Source: Thermoplasmata archaeon
GTDB lineage: Archaea; Thermoplasmatota; Thermoplasmata; Thermoplasmatales; Thermoplasmataceae
Length of the DNA stretch: 64,000 nt
Direction: 5' to 3'
Assembly (NCBI GenBank): GCA_021792045.1
Contig: JAJYVJ010000001.1
Span: forward strand, 22,579 to 86,578
Shown here: positions 36,114 to 44,590 of the stretch, in pieces
How the letters are laid out: each line of letters starts with the position of its first letter
Position numbering within the stretch: position 1 is the first letter of the stretch
Position numbers and translations under genes: made by a program
Notes under the pieces: generated by a model
Told to the model about the DNA's origin: nothing
Databases searched by the model: none
What the model saw: only the letters and a program-made list of their open reading frames with translations

Positions 36114-36597
36114 ATCAGCAGTTGATCTTTAAGCGTTATAAAAGAGTTGGTAGGGCAGATCGCTGTCTTGAAGTTGATTGTTACATTAAAACCAAAATAA
36201 TTGCGTGTGCAAAGGAACTTTGGCAGTTTTAGGTAATGTAACCGCAGATCACCGGTTCGTACGCAGAATCAACGTATGCGTTTCTATTTCGTATCAGTCC
36301 GAGAAGGAACCCCCCAGCAAATGCAGTCCAAACATATAAATGAGCAAAAGATCTAATTCATGCTTCAGTGTGCAGAGTGATCTGCAATGGAAACCACACC
36401 ATACTCTAAAAGTTAACATTTATGAGTCGAAATTTACTGGATCCATAAATGGCCCATCGAAATTCGTTGGTAGGGTAGAGAACGAAGAACATTGCCACGC
36501 AAGGTAGAAATTAACAATTCCACTATTGAAATAGGGTGTATGGAGTCGCAGCATGACTTTAAGAATATCTTGACAATACAGGCAGTCAAGTACGGCT
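36114..36597. other. Intergenic region between argS and the GH15 gene
   Basis: About 480 bases holding the divergent promoters. CTTTAAGAATATC at 36557-36569 may be the box for the 36598 gene. A 38-codon minus-strand open stretch near 36225-36350 has no recognisable product. The word GTTGGTAGGG occurs twice (about 36149 and 36467). No tRNA fold was found. Confidence 0.4.
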
Positions 36598-38463
36598 ATG
36601 TCTTTTCAAATTACACGTAAATATAATGATTTAAAAGTGGATGGCTATCTGAAGATTGCCAACCACGGTTTTATAGCAAGTAACAGAACTGGTGCATTAG
36701 TCGGTATTGAAGGGACTATAGACTGGGCATGTCTCCCGAATTTCAATTCTCCTCCAGTATTTGATCAGATCCTTGACAAGAATAGGGGCGGATATTTTAC
36801 TATACGGCCACAGGGATATGAAGATCTGGAATTTATCCAATATTATAAGGAGTTAACTAACATACTTATCACTGAGTTTACTTCAAACGGAAAAACCGTT
36901 ATGAAGATTACCGACTTCATTCCCACTTCTGAATATTCTACCATAAAATTTCCCGAAATACACAGGCTTGTTGAAACAAGATCCACGGACGTCAAAGTGC
37001 ATCTTGAATTCAGGCCAACAATTAATTTCGGAAGAACTGCAGTTACCATAGAGGAGCGAAAGAACGGATTCATTTATAGCTCTGATGGCACAAACGTAGG
37101 TATGGTTAGCGAGTTACCGCTGAGGCAGGAAGGGAATCTCATAGTGGGGGACAAGCTTGTTCCAAGACACACATCGTTATGGTCGATAGTCCTGGCAGGA
37201 ATTACACATCTTGATAAGGTTGAGGATTACAAATCTCTCCAGCGGCTTGAAGAGACGACAGAATATTGGCTTAAATGGAGTAGCATGGGCACCTATAATG
37301 GCCTGTATGGGAACGACGTAAACAGATCTGCTCTTATATTGAAGGGCCTGTTTTTTGAACCTACAGGACTCATGGTTGCAGCTCCAACTACAAGCCTTCC
37401 GGAGGTTCTCGGTGGTGAGAGGAATTGGGATTACAGGTATTCATGGATTCGCGATACAGCTTATGTTATCGAAGCTCTGGCTAAGATAGGCTACAAGAGA
37501 GAGGCCACACGATTCCTTTATGATATAATGGATACTATCGAGAGGGAAAGGAGAATAAGAACGATATATCCTATTACGCCTGACAGTAACGTTGATGAGA
37601 TAGAGCTTGATTATGATGGATATGCTGGTTCGAGGCCTGTAAGGATTGGAAATAAAGCATCTGAACAGTTGCAGATAGACCAATATGCTTCCATAATAAA
37701 CGCAATAGATGCACTCAGCAAGGTTGGAGGCATAATTTCATCGTCTCTCTGGAATTTCGTTGGCGATACTCTGGATACGCTTTCAGAACTGTGGGCATTT
37801 CCAGACTCAAGTATATGGGAATTCCGCAGCGAGCCGAGACATTACGTTTATTCAAAGGTTCTTGCATGGTCTGCTTTCCAGAATGCTATCGATATGGGCA
37901 AGAGAGAGAATCTGTCGGGCCCGTACAGAAAATGGACTGCTATAGCTGAAGAAATCAAGGCCGATGTATTAAAAAACGGCTTTAACAAAGAGGTTAACTC
38001 TTTTGTCCAGTATTACGGCGCCTCTGAGACGGATGCAGCTCTCCTGCGTATTCCACTTGTAAATTTCCTTCCCATTACAGATCGACGTATTCAGGGCACT
38101 ATAAGAAAAATAGAGAATGATCTGAGGGCGACCGATCATCTGTTCAAGCGATACAAGAATGATGATGGCCTCAAAGGGGACGACAACGCCTTCCTCCTGC
38201 TCTCTTTCTGGTACGTTGAGGTTCTGGTTAAGATGGGTAAGATTGATGAGGCGCGTGACGTTTTCGACTCTCTTATGGATCGCGCCAACCACCTTGGCCT
38301 TTTTTCGGAGGAGATCGATCTAACAACAGGGGAGCAGCTCGGCAATTTTCCGCAGGCCATGACGCACCTTGGTGTCATACGATCTGCGGTCATACTGAAC
38401 GCAGCATTCAGAAACTCAAAGAAGATCAACGGAAAGATACAGCTGAGAGCGCCAATAGAGTGA
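36598..38463 (+). CDS. GH15 alpha-glycosidase, probably trehalase
   Basis: 621 residues. N-terminal beta-sandwich (IANHGFIASNRTGALVGIEG then TIDWACLPNF), then an (alpha/alpha)6 barrel with RNWDYRYSWIRDTAYVIEAL (about 275-294), SEQLQIDQYASI near 352, SIWEFRSEPRHYVYSK with Glu408, and FSEEIDLTTGEQLGNFPQAM with Glu571. Glu408 and Glu571 stand where GH15 enzymes carry the general acid and base. From memory these numbers equal those reported for the Thermoplasma volcanium GH15 enzyme shown to be a trehalase, so trehalase is favoured over glucoamylase/glucodextranase, though not certain. No signal peptide, so intracellular, fitting trehalose breakdown. Stands alone. Confidence 0.85.
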   Translation: MSFQITRKYNDLKVDGYLKIANHGFIASNRTGALVGIEGTIDWACLPNFNSPPVFDQILDKNRGGYFTIRPQGYEDLEFIQYYKELTNILITEFTSNGKTVMKITDFIPTSEYSTIKFPEIHRLVETRSTDVKVHLEFRPTINFGRTAVTIEERKNGFIYSSDGTNVGMVSELPLRQEGNLIVGDKLVPRHTSLWSIVLAGITHLDKVEDYKSLQRLEETTEYWLKWSSMGTYNGLYGNDVNRSALILKGLFFEPTGLMVAAPTTSLPEVLGGERNWDYRYSWIRDTAYVIEALAKIGYKREATRFLYDIMDTIERERRIRTIYPITPDSNVDEIELDYDGYAGSRPVRIGNKASEQLQIDQYASIINAIDALSKVGGIISSSLWNFVGDTLDTLSELWAFPDSSIWEFRSEPRHYVYSKVLAWSAFQNAIDMGKRENLSGPYRKWTAIAEEIKADVLKNGFNKEVNSFVQYYGASETDAALLRIPLVNFLPITDRRIQGTIRKIENDLRATDHLFKRYKNDDGLKGDDNAFLLLSFWYVEVLVKMGKIDEARDVFDSLMDRANHLGLFSEEIDLTTGEQLGNFPQAMTHLGVIRSAVILNAAFRNSKKINGKIQLRAPIE

Positions 38464-38555
38464 TTGGTCTGTAATTTTTATTGCCTTATAGAAAAATTAA
38501 ACACAGAGCGTGTATTTTCAATCATTTCATACATTTTTCAGTCGAGCCTTGTCGG

Positions 38556-38564
38556 TTAATATAC
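38556..38564 (+). promoter_or_regulatory. TATA-like box for the PolB2 cassette
   Basis: TTAATATAC centred 27 bases before ATG 38587. ATTTTC words upstream (near 38514) resemble the A-N-TTTC damage element of Sulfolobales, but such a short AT-rich word is expected by chance. Confidence 0.4.
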
Positions 38565-38586
38565 AATCGATAAGTTATGGTCTCTA

Positions 38587-39012
38587 ATGCATGGCTCTTT
38601 AAGGATATTCCGCACCGGTTCTTTCGATATCAAAAATCTTGAGCAGTTCCTTGAATTGGCTCAGGATTACGAAAGCCCGCATCTTCTTGTATCTGACGGG
38701 ATATTGTTGAGTACGAGTTATATAAAGAATGATCTGGTAATACAGAGAATACTGACATCAAATCAACTGCAAAAAATACTCATAGACATGGACGACTCGC
38801 CATGCTATATTATTATCGCGTCATCCGTCATAGAATCCTGGAAAAAGATCATTGTTGAGAGCATATACGACATACTGAAAGCAAAAAGCTATCGAGGGGC
38901 CATAATTTTCATGAACATAGTTGGAAAACATGGTATCTTTGAGTTTTATTTTGGTAAACGCGTAATATCTGAGGAGGGATTTAATTTATGGGTAGAACGA
39001 TACCAACAATGA
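38587..39012 (+). CDS. Small RecA-fold-like protein without Walker A, first gene of PolB2 cassette
   Basis: 141 residues. Alternating hydrophobic strands and helices: HLLVSDGILL, CYIIIASSVIESWKKIIVES, then YRGAIIFMNIVGKHGIFEFY ending with a basic GKRV strand. The arrangement looks like the second half of a RecA/KaiC-type core, but there is no GxxxxGKT anywhere, so it cannot bind ATP in the normal way. The gene overlaps the next start by 25 bases (38988-39012), so the two are translated together, and a DNA polymerase follows. I recall that PolB2 genes in other archaea sit beside an inactivated RecA-like protein. The fold call is by eye. Confidence 0.55.
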   Translation: MHGSLRIFRTGSFDIKNLEQFLELAQDYESPHLLVSDGILLSTSYIKNDLVIQRILTSNQLQKILIDMDDSPCYIIIASSVIESWKKIIVESIYDILKAKSYRGAIIFMNIVGKHGIFEFYFGKRVISEEGFNLWVERYQQ

Positions 39013-39242
39013 GGCAGTCTGTAGAGGAACTTTCTACACGGATAGAACGTATGGGTCGTCTGATGAACAAGGACGAAATGGAGTTGCTGATAAAACTTAT
39101 ACTAAAAGGCAGAAAACACGCTCATGAAGCCTCGTATTCTTCCCTGGACCCAGAATTCTCATTTGCACTTTCCGTTCTTATAGAAATGGAGAAGGAGATA
39201 CATGTTATCAGGGAGCGCCTGGAGAGTCTGGAAAAGGAATAA
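38988..39242 (+). CDS. Small all-helical protein, second gene of PolB2 cassette
   Basis: 84 residues from ATG 38988, with a strong Shine-Dalgarno GAGGAGGG at 38971-38978. All helical and charged: QSVEELSTRIERMGRLMNKD, EMELLIKLILKGRKHAHEAS and ALSVLIEMEKEIHVIRERLE, probably a coiled-coil or adaptor. It overlaps the preceding gene and ends 38 bases before the polymerase start. No named family. Its position suggests it bridges the RecA-like protein and the polymerase. Confidence 0.65.
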   Translation: MGRTIPTMRQSVEELSTRIERMGRLMNKDEMELLIKLILKGRKHAHEASYSSLDPEFSFALSVLIEMEKEIHVIRERLESLEKE

Positions 39243-39280
39243 AATAACACGTTCAATAAAAAACTGTTAAACATTTCATA

Positions 39281-41314
39281 TTGGAAATGACGGCCATGAA
39301 AATCATAATAAATGCAACCGGGTCAGATACGATAAGGTTATGGGAGTGGGATAGTAAGCATCTCAGCTTCAAGGATTACAGAAACAAATCATGGGTATTT
39401 GTTCACGGAGTTGAATACGATCTCGACTTTCTCGCCTCGCAGCTTGACCGATCCATATTCAGGTATTCTGAATCCTTTGGAAATAACGTATATGGCAAGA
39501 TTAGAGGCTTAAGAGTTGAGGTATATCCATCAAATATGCCGGATCTTATCCATGCCATAGAAACCATAGGTTTTGGAAGAAAATATAGCATATATAATGC
39601 CGATATAAACCCTGCATTAAGATTCATGGCCGAAACTAACAGGCAATTTTTTTCCATAGAATCTTTATACGCCTATGATCCTGATATACCCACCGTATCA
39701 ATAACCGGGTCCGCAGTGCATGGAAAGCCTGAAACAATATCTATAAACGGCAAGCCTGAAGAGAAAATAACTCCGGAATCGCTAACTGATATGGTAAACG
39801 CAATAAATTATGCTGTTATTATAATATATGACAATACCGATAAACTGTTTGAAAACACACTTAAAATTGCACATGGTTTGGGATTGAAGTTACCTTTTGT
39901 CAGGACATTCTCTGCACAAACTTATGAATCCTATGGCCAGACCCACTATAAGAATCCTCGCATCAGCCTCTCTGGTAAAATATGTATCTCCTCGGATTCT
40001 TTTGTATACTCAGAATCAGGCCTAGAAGGGCTCATGGAAGTATCAAGGATCTCTGGGCTCCCAATAACTACGGCCTCCGTGGTCACAACAGGGACATCTG
40101 TTTCATCCCTTGAAGAGACATACGCCATAAAACATAATATTCTGATACCGCTATATAAAGACGATCACGAGAATGAGAAAACCGTTGAGACCCTGTACGA
40201 AACAGACAAGGGCGGAATGGTTCTCCAGCCCGAACCTGGTGTTTACAGCGATGTTTATGAAATTGATTTTTCATCGATGTATCCCAGTATAATAGTTAAC
40301 TATAATCTCTCTCCAGAAACAATGAACCTTACATCAGGTTTTCATGTACCGGATACACCATACAGTATCTCAACCGATCGAAAGGGTTTCCTCTCAAGCG
40401 CGCTTGGCAATCTCCTGGAAACCAGGTTGTTTTACAAATCAATAAAAAATTTAGATCCAATCTATCAAAAAAGAGATGCAGCCTTGAAATGGATGCTCCT
40501 GACATCTTTTGGGTACACGGGTTATAAGAATGCAAAATTCGGAAAAATAGAGATGCATGAGGCCATCACTGCTATCGGCAGGTGGGCTCTGGTGCACGCA
40601 ATTAACCTTGCAAAGGATCATAATTTTAAGATCATTCATGGCATTGTTGACTCCCTCTGGTTAAGCGGACATGGAGATATTGAATCCCTGATTGCGGATA
40701 TTGAGCGCGAAACAAGGATAAAAATAGTTGTAGATGGGCATTACCAATGGATTACGTTCCTGCCTTCTCGTTCAGGATTGGGCGCTCTCAACAGGTATCT
40801 GGGACTTAGGTATGATGGATCTTTCAAGGTTAGGGGTATCGAAGCCCGGAGAAGCGATGTACCTTACATGGCCATAAAATTCCAGATGGATGCTTTGAAT
40901 ATACTGCGTGATTGCGGGACCGTGGATGAAATAGCCAAAAAGAGAGCAGAAATACTGAACTTGGAAACATATTACAAAAATAATCTGCGTTCTTTTCCAA
41001 GGAATTACTATAATATCCGCTTTCATATAACAAAGCACTTCGAGGACTATATGTCCAATACAATACAGAAACGCATCCTAAAGCATGTTGAAAGCAAAGG
41101 GCATGAAATCTGGCCAGGATCAACTGTAAAGGCTGCAGTTGTAAACAAGAAAATGGATATATTCGATTTTGGTGATAATATCTATGACGATATAGATGTA
41201 AAATTCTATGAGCGAATATTATCCAGGGCATTTGAGCCAATAAACTTTCTCATGGACTCGGTATGCGGAAAAACTGAGTTCAATATACTAAACAAAAATA
41301 ATATATTGATATAA
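39281..41314 (+). CDS. B-family DNA polymerase, PolB2/Dpo2-like, with degenerate motifs
   Basis: 677 residues from TTG 39281 (ATG 39287 and 39296 are alternatives), shorter than the ~780-900 of replicative PolB. Motif A is intact: D329-F-S-S-M-Y-P-S336. Motif B reads K403-WMLLT-SFGYTGY, where the usual Asn-Ser-x-Tyr-Gly is Thr-Ser-Phe-Gly. Motif C reads HGIVDS: the usual Tyr-Gly-Asp-Thr-Asp-Ser has lost its first Asp (now Ile455) but keeps the metal-binding Asp457. In the exonuclease region, DPDIPTVSITG and VIIIYDNTDKLFENTLK align with Exo I and Exo II, yet the Asp-x-Glu of Exo I and the Asp of Exo II are not visible, so proofreading is probably absent. This is the PolB2 pattern, linked in Sulfolobales to damage tolerance rather than replication. 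Third gene of a cassette. Confidence 0.82.
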   Translation: MEMTAMKIIINATGSDTIRLWEWDSKHLSFKDYRNKSWVFVHGVEYDLDFLASQLDRSIFRYSESFGNNVYGKIRGLRVEVYPSNMPDLIHAIETIGFGRKYSIYNADINPALRFMAETNRQFFSIESLYAYDPDIPTVSITGSAVHGKPETISINGKPEEKITPESLTDMVNAINYAVIIIYDNTDKLFENTLKIAHGLGLKLPFVRTFSAQTYESYGQTHYKNPRISLSGKICISSDSFVYSESGLEGLMEVSRISGLPITTASVVTTGTSVSSLEETYAIKHNILIPLYKDDHENEKTVETLYETDKGGMVLQPEPGVYSDVYEIDFSSMYPSIIVNYNLSPETMNLTSGFHVPDTPYSISTDRKGFLSSALGNLLETRLFYKSIKNLDPIYQKRDAALKWMLLTSFGYTGYKNAKFGKIEMHEAITAIGRWALVHAINLAKDHNFKIIHGIVDSLWLSGHGDIESLIADIERETRIKIVVDGHYQWITFLPSRSGLGALNRYLGLRYDGSFKVRGIEARRSDVPYMAIKFQMDALNILRDCGTVDEIAKKRAEILNLETYYKNNLRSFPRNYYNIRFHITKHFEDYMSNTIQKRILKHVESKGHEIWPGSTVKAAVVNKKMDIFDFGDNIYDDIDVKFYERILSRAFEPINFLMDSVCGKTEFNILNKNNILI

Positions 41315-41378
41315 AAAAATAATGGGTAAACCGTTATATGAACAGTTTTAGGTCTATTTACCCAAAAATTTCTAATAA

Positions 41379-41534
41379 TTATTTTTTCTTCTTTTTAGCT
41401 GCTACACTCTTCACTGCAGGCTTGCTTGAAGCTGCAGCTTTTGCTGTTTTGCTTGCCGGGGCCTTTGTGGCCTTGCTGGCAACGGGTGCAGCCTTCTTGA
41501 CTGTCTTCTTTGCCTTTGTTTTTTTCTCAGCCAT
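41379..41534 (-). CDS. 51-residue Lys/Ala-rich basic protein
   Basis: Minus-strand ATG 41534 to TAA 41379. Product begins MAEKKTKAKKTVKKAAP, continues VASKATKAPASKTAKAAASS and ends KSVAAKKKKK. About a third of residues are Lys and a third Ala, with Pro, Ser and Thr; acidic residues occur only once near the start. This is the composition of histone-H1 tails and bacterial Hc1/AlgP-type DNA-compacting proteins, so binding to DNA or RNA is likely. It is too short for normal gene-length cut-offs, and the opposite strand contains a misleading hydrophobic open frame. It lies just downstream of orc1 on the same strand, with a 261-base AT-rich promoter region. Confidence 0.72.
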   Translation of the reverse strand: MAEKKTKAKKTVKKAAPVASKATKAPASKTAKAAASSKPAVKSVAAKKKKK

Positions 41535-41795
41535 TATATGTGTAACACTTAATTATATATGAATATTTTTATAAACGATCGCGCGAAATCCTGCATAAGC
41601 CTATCTATTATTTCCAAATAAACAATGTATTTTTTTATAAATCTCATCAATAATTGTCGTGATTCGCATTCTAAAGAATAGAATACTTGCACATATATTA
41701 AACCTATAGAATATCATGTAGTTTATATTTCTGAAAACTTTTGGCTGGGAGTATCATATTTTATAAATATATTGATAGTAATATATATAGTACAA
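41535..41795. other. AT-rich gap between orc1 and the basic-protein gene
   Basis: 261 very AT-rich bases upstream of the Lys/Ala-rich gene and downstream of orc1. GATAGT (41774-41779) and ACTATC (41795-41800) form inverted arms across the orc1 stop. It could hold a replication origin, given orc1, but I see no clear origin-recognition-box repeat. Confidence 0.35.
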
Positions 41796-42902
41796 CTATC
41801 GATTCAGTAAATTGGTAATCTTGGAGGCCAGGACGGATATCGGAACGTCGTTTACGCTCAATAATTTCGAAACTCCTTTTCCCGCCCCCTTACCTACGAT
41901 CCTGCTTTCTACGAGTCCTACACTTTCCAACTTTGATATAATCCTGTAGGTCTTAGATTCTGCAATGCTGAAACCGTACTGTTCTCCCATGACCTTTGAA
42001 TTCTTGAGCACGCAGCCCATATCTGCATATGGGCCTGATTTAAGGCAGCTACACACAGAAAGAAGAACGATGAGCTCCTCGGCATCGAGTTCTCCAAGTT
42101 TGCTCTCCGTGACAAAGGGGTTAATCATTGATTTAGCTGCTCTCACATCATCAAAACTGAGTGCATTTCCATTCCTGTACTCGCACATGTAGGCAGACTT
42201 CTGGAGTAATTCTATGGCAATTCTGGCGCTCCCGAACTGCGTAGCTATCTCGCCGATATACCTCAGGATACTGTCATCGAATGCATCTTGCCTTATCGAG
42301 AGTCTAGCACGCTCAGAAACTATGCTCACGAGTTCATCCAAATTATACCTGTTAAAGTAGATTGAAGAGAATGCGCCAAGGGATTTACGGTCAATCTCAG
42401 ACATAAAAATGGATGGATCCTCCATAGAGATAAGGAGTGACGATATTTTCGAACCGTATAGTTCATTAGACCTGAGGAGGTTATAGAGACCTTCACTGTC
42501 ACGCTTAATTATATTTGCACATTCATCTACGACTATTAATATGCCGGTTCCTTTGTTACTGATCACTCCATTAAGCAGTCCGAATATCTCGCCATAACTC
42601 ATGTTCCATGCTGCAGTAATCTTCCCGAATCTTGAAGCTATGTCCAAAAGCAATTGCCTTATCGTTGGAAAAGAAATCCCATTTTCATAGACTATCTCCA
42701 CGCCATGTTCTTCCCTAGCCAGATACTTTACAGTCGACGTCTTGCCAGTTCCAGAATCCCCATAAATCACAGCGGTTGAGCAGTTCCCGTTTTGCAACGG
42801 CAATATGGAGACTTCTTTTATTAAATCGATTTGGGACTCTCTGAAGCGCAATGAGCGCGGAATATATGAGAAATCAAGCGGTTGCGGGTTTTTGATAATC
42901 AC
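41796..42902 (-). CDS. Orc1/Cdc6 replication initiator
   Basis: 368 residues. AAA+ ATPase: Walker A G48-DSGTGKT55, Walker B ILIVVD126-E127, sensor-1-like SSLLISMEDPSIFM, and sensor 2 region FGSARIAIELLQKSAYMCEY. A C-terminal winged helix covers about 270-368 (GFSIAESKTYRIISKLESVG, then VESRIVGKGAGKGVSK). The archaeal Orc1/Cdc6 family binds origin repeats, loads the MCM helicase and can regulate transcription. Start ATG 42902 follows the stop of a radical SAM gene by eight bases on the same strand, so they are probably cotranscribed, an unusual link for an initiator. No origin repeats recognised nearby. It may be one of several paralogues. Confidence 0.9.
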   Translation of the reverse strand: MIIKNPQPLDFSYIPRSLRFRESQIDLIKEVSILPLQNGNCSTAVIYGDSGTGKTSTVKYLAREEHGVEIVYENGISFPTIRQLLLDIASRFGKITAAWNMSYGEIFGLLNGVISNKGTGILIVVDECANIIKRDSEGLYNLLRSNELYGSKISSLLISMEDPSIFMSEIDRKSLGAFSSIYFNRYNLDELVSIVSERARLSIRQDAFDDSILRYIGEIATQFGSARIAIELLQKSAYMCEYRNGNALSFDDVRAAKSMINPFVTESKLGELDAEELIVLLSVCSCLKSGPYADMGCVLKNSKVMGEQYGFSIAESKTYRIISKLESVGLVESRIVGKGAGKGVSKLLSVNDVPISVLASKITNLLNR

Positions 42903-42910
42903 ACTATTGT

Positions 42911-44590
42911 CTACGCGCCACTAAGTGAGGCCAGCGAGGTGAACGATTTCTTGTTCTCGATACCATACCTCTTGACTTTCTCAATATCTACACCAGATTT
43001 TTTCGCAAGGTGCTCTATGAATTTCATCATCAGCATACCGCCACCGGAAATAAGTGTCCCAGTTCCTGCCCTAGCAATGAAATTACCATGGGTATCCCTG
43101 TATCCGTCCCTGTTAGCCATCTTCGCAAGATGTCTATATGAAGCGTAGTATACTGCAAGCTGATCTGTTGTCAATAAATTCTTATTAAGGTTCCTCGACT
43201 TTATTCGTCCTAGAGGAACATTTACTAATGGAGTAACAGTGAATTCAAACGGTCTCCCGGTTGAATAGGAATTGCTTAGCCTGTTGACCATTGCCACAGT
43301 ATCCCAGAGATCTTCAGTGGTCTCTCCTTCTTGTCCAACCTGAATTGTGAATGCCGGTCTCCAGTAGTTGGCGGTTTCCACGAAAACACCTTGCCAGACA
43401 ATTTGTTCCCATGTTCCGTCTGGTCCTATGCGCAGTGGCAGGGTTTTATTCGGCATATGCCTTTTTGCAAGGGAATCGCTTCCGGTCTCTACGCCGGTTT
43501 GAATACCGATCCAGTTTGAGGGGCCAGTCTTAAGAATCTTAGAAAGTTTCTCCATCATTTCCGGATAGCCAACGGGTATGGATATTCTGCCATGTGTCGG
43601 GTTAGATGTCTTTATTCCCGGTACACCCATTGCAGCCGTGAAAAGTTCTGAAAGGGCCTCTTCGTTAGGTGCAAACAAATTACCATGCTTATAACCAAAA
43701 ATCTCGTCAGAATGAAGCCAGGCATTTGTTATCCCAGCCTGCTGATTTACCTTAATCTCGTTAACAATTGTTTGTACAGATGAATATCTCAATGGTCTAA
43801 GTGTAACTTCACAGAAATCGCATCCAACTCCGCACCCTCTCATTACTTCAACCATACCCTTCATGGAAGGTCTCACTATCTCTGGGATTTCCTCAAGGCG
43901 TGGATATGCAGACTTTGTGATTCCTCTTGCCAGGAATCGATCGTCCTTTTGGAGAACCTTTCTAAAATGATCATCGTACGTCATGTATCCCCTATAGAAC
44001 ATGTTATTGTCTATGTCACCCGTGCTCATCTGCTCGAATAGATACTCTGCGATATCATCAGTTTCTCCCTGTACAACATAGTCAAAATGGTATTTTTCAA
44101 TCTCATCGTTCAAGACTGTAAATTCCCACACTCCCGGTCCGCCAACGACAAGTTTTGCCTTTTTCCCAGCTCTTATCCTGTTTATTTTTTCAATGAGATG
44201 ATCCCATTCCCACCTTACCCACGCCATCATCTCTCCACCAAAGAGGGCGTAATACGACATGGTAGTCGGTCCTATTCCCAGAGGGTCCATGGTTGAAACC
44301 CCAATTACCTCAGTATCATCCTTTATAAAATTCTCTAAATAGTCCTCATGAGCAACGGCAATATCCTTTTTATCATATTTTCTTAACAGTGCAGCTTCAA
44401 GTTTACGGATCGCATAAGGGGCGAAAACAAGTTCCCCATTCGGCATCGCAGGCGGAGCGGGACCCTTTAAAAAACTATAAATTCTGTAAGGAATTGCCTT
44501 TGATGGGGCACACGGCAAGAAATCCAACAACGGGAAATTCCTGTATTCATAACTTAATGTTGAATCTGATACCAATACAAATTTGGTCAT
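42911..44590 (-). CDS. B12-binding-type radical SAM enzyme
   Basis: 559 residues. N-terminal Rossmann-like part (about 1-185) includes VIGVSTMDPLGIGP and KAKLVVGGPGVWEF, then VVQGETDD, as in cobalamin-binding radical SAM proteins, although the DxHxxG cobalamin motif is not obvious. The iron-sulfur site is RGCGVGCDFC with Cys253, Cys257 and Cys260 (CxxxCxxC). WIGIQTGVETGSDSLAKRHM is the usual later radical SAM strand, and a helical C-terminus follows. The substrate is unknown. Archaeal relatives with this layout include membrane-lipid enzymes (GDGT ring synthases) and RNA methylthiolases; I cannot choose. It is the first gene of a two-gene unit with orc1. Confidence 0.78.
   Translation of the reverse strand: MTKFVLVSDSTLSYEYRNFPLLDFLPCAPSKAIPYRIYSFLKGPAPPAMPNGELVFAPYAIRKLEAALLRKYDKKDIAVAHEDYLENFIKDDTEVIGVSTMDPLGIGPTTMSYYALFGGEMMAWVRWEWDHLIEKINRIRAGKKAKLVVGGPGVWEFTVLNDEIEKYHFDYVVQGETDDIAEYLFEQMSTGDIDNNMFYRGYMTYDDHFRKVLQKDDRFLARGITKSAYPRLEEIPEIVRPSMKGMVEVMRGCGVGCDFCEVTLRPLRYSSVQTIVNEIKVNQQAGITNAWLHSDEIFGYKHGNLFAPNEEALSELFTAAMGVPGIKTSNPTHGRISIPVGYPEMMEKLSKILKTGPSNWIGIQTGVETGSDSLAKRHMPNKTLPLRIGPDGTWEQIVWQGVFVETANYWRPAFTIQVGQEGETTEDLWDTVAMVNRLSNSYSTGRPFEFTVTPLVNVPLGRIKSRNLNKNLLTTDQLAVYYASYRHLAKMANRDGYRDTHGNFIARAGTGTLISGGGMLMMKFIEHLAKKSGVDIEKVKRYGIENKKSFTSLASLSGA

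Noticed and set aside
36114..36597. tRNA or other stable RNA in the argS-GH15 gap
   Set aside because: GGTTCG-like words occur but no cloverleaf or acceptor pairing could be built.
38464..38586. Sulfolobales-type A-N-TTTC damage-response elements before the PolB2 cassette
   Set aside because: The words found are short and AT-rich, expected by chance; the motif is not known to work in Thermoplasmatales.
41338..41562. Plus-strand hydrophobic open frame of 74 codons (Phe/Ala/Leu-rich)
   Set aside because: It is the antisense reading of the Lys/Ala-rich gene at 41379-41534; alternating Lys and Ala codons give Phe/Ala/Leu on the other strand.
41535..41795. Replication origin next to orc1
   Set aside because: AT-rich with one inverted repeat, but no repeated origin-recognition-box motif could be seen; origins often lie upstream of orc1, where here a coding gene sits.
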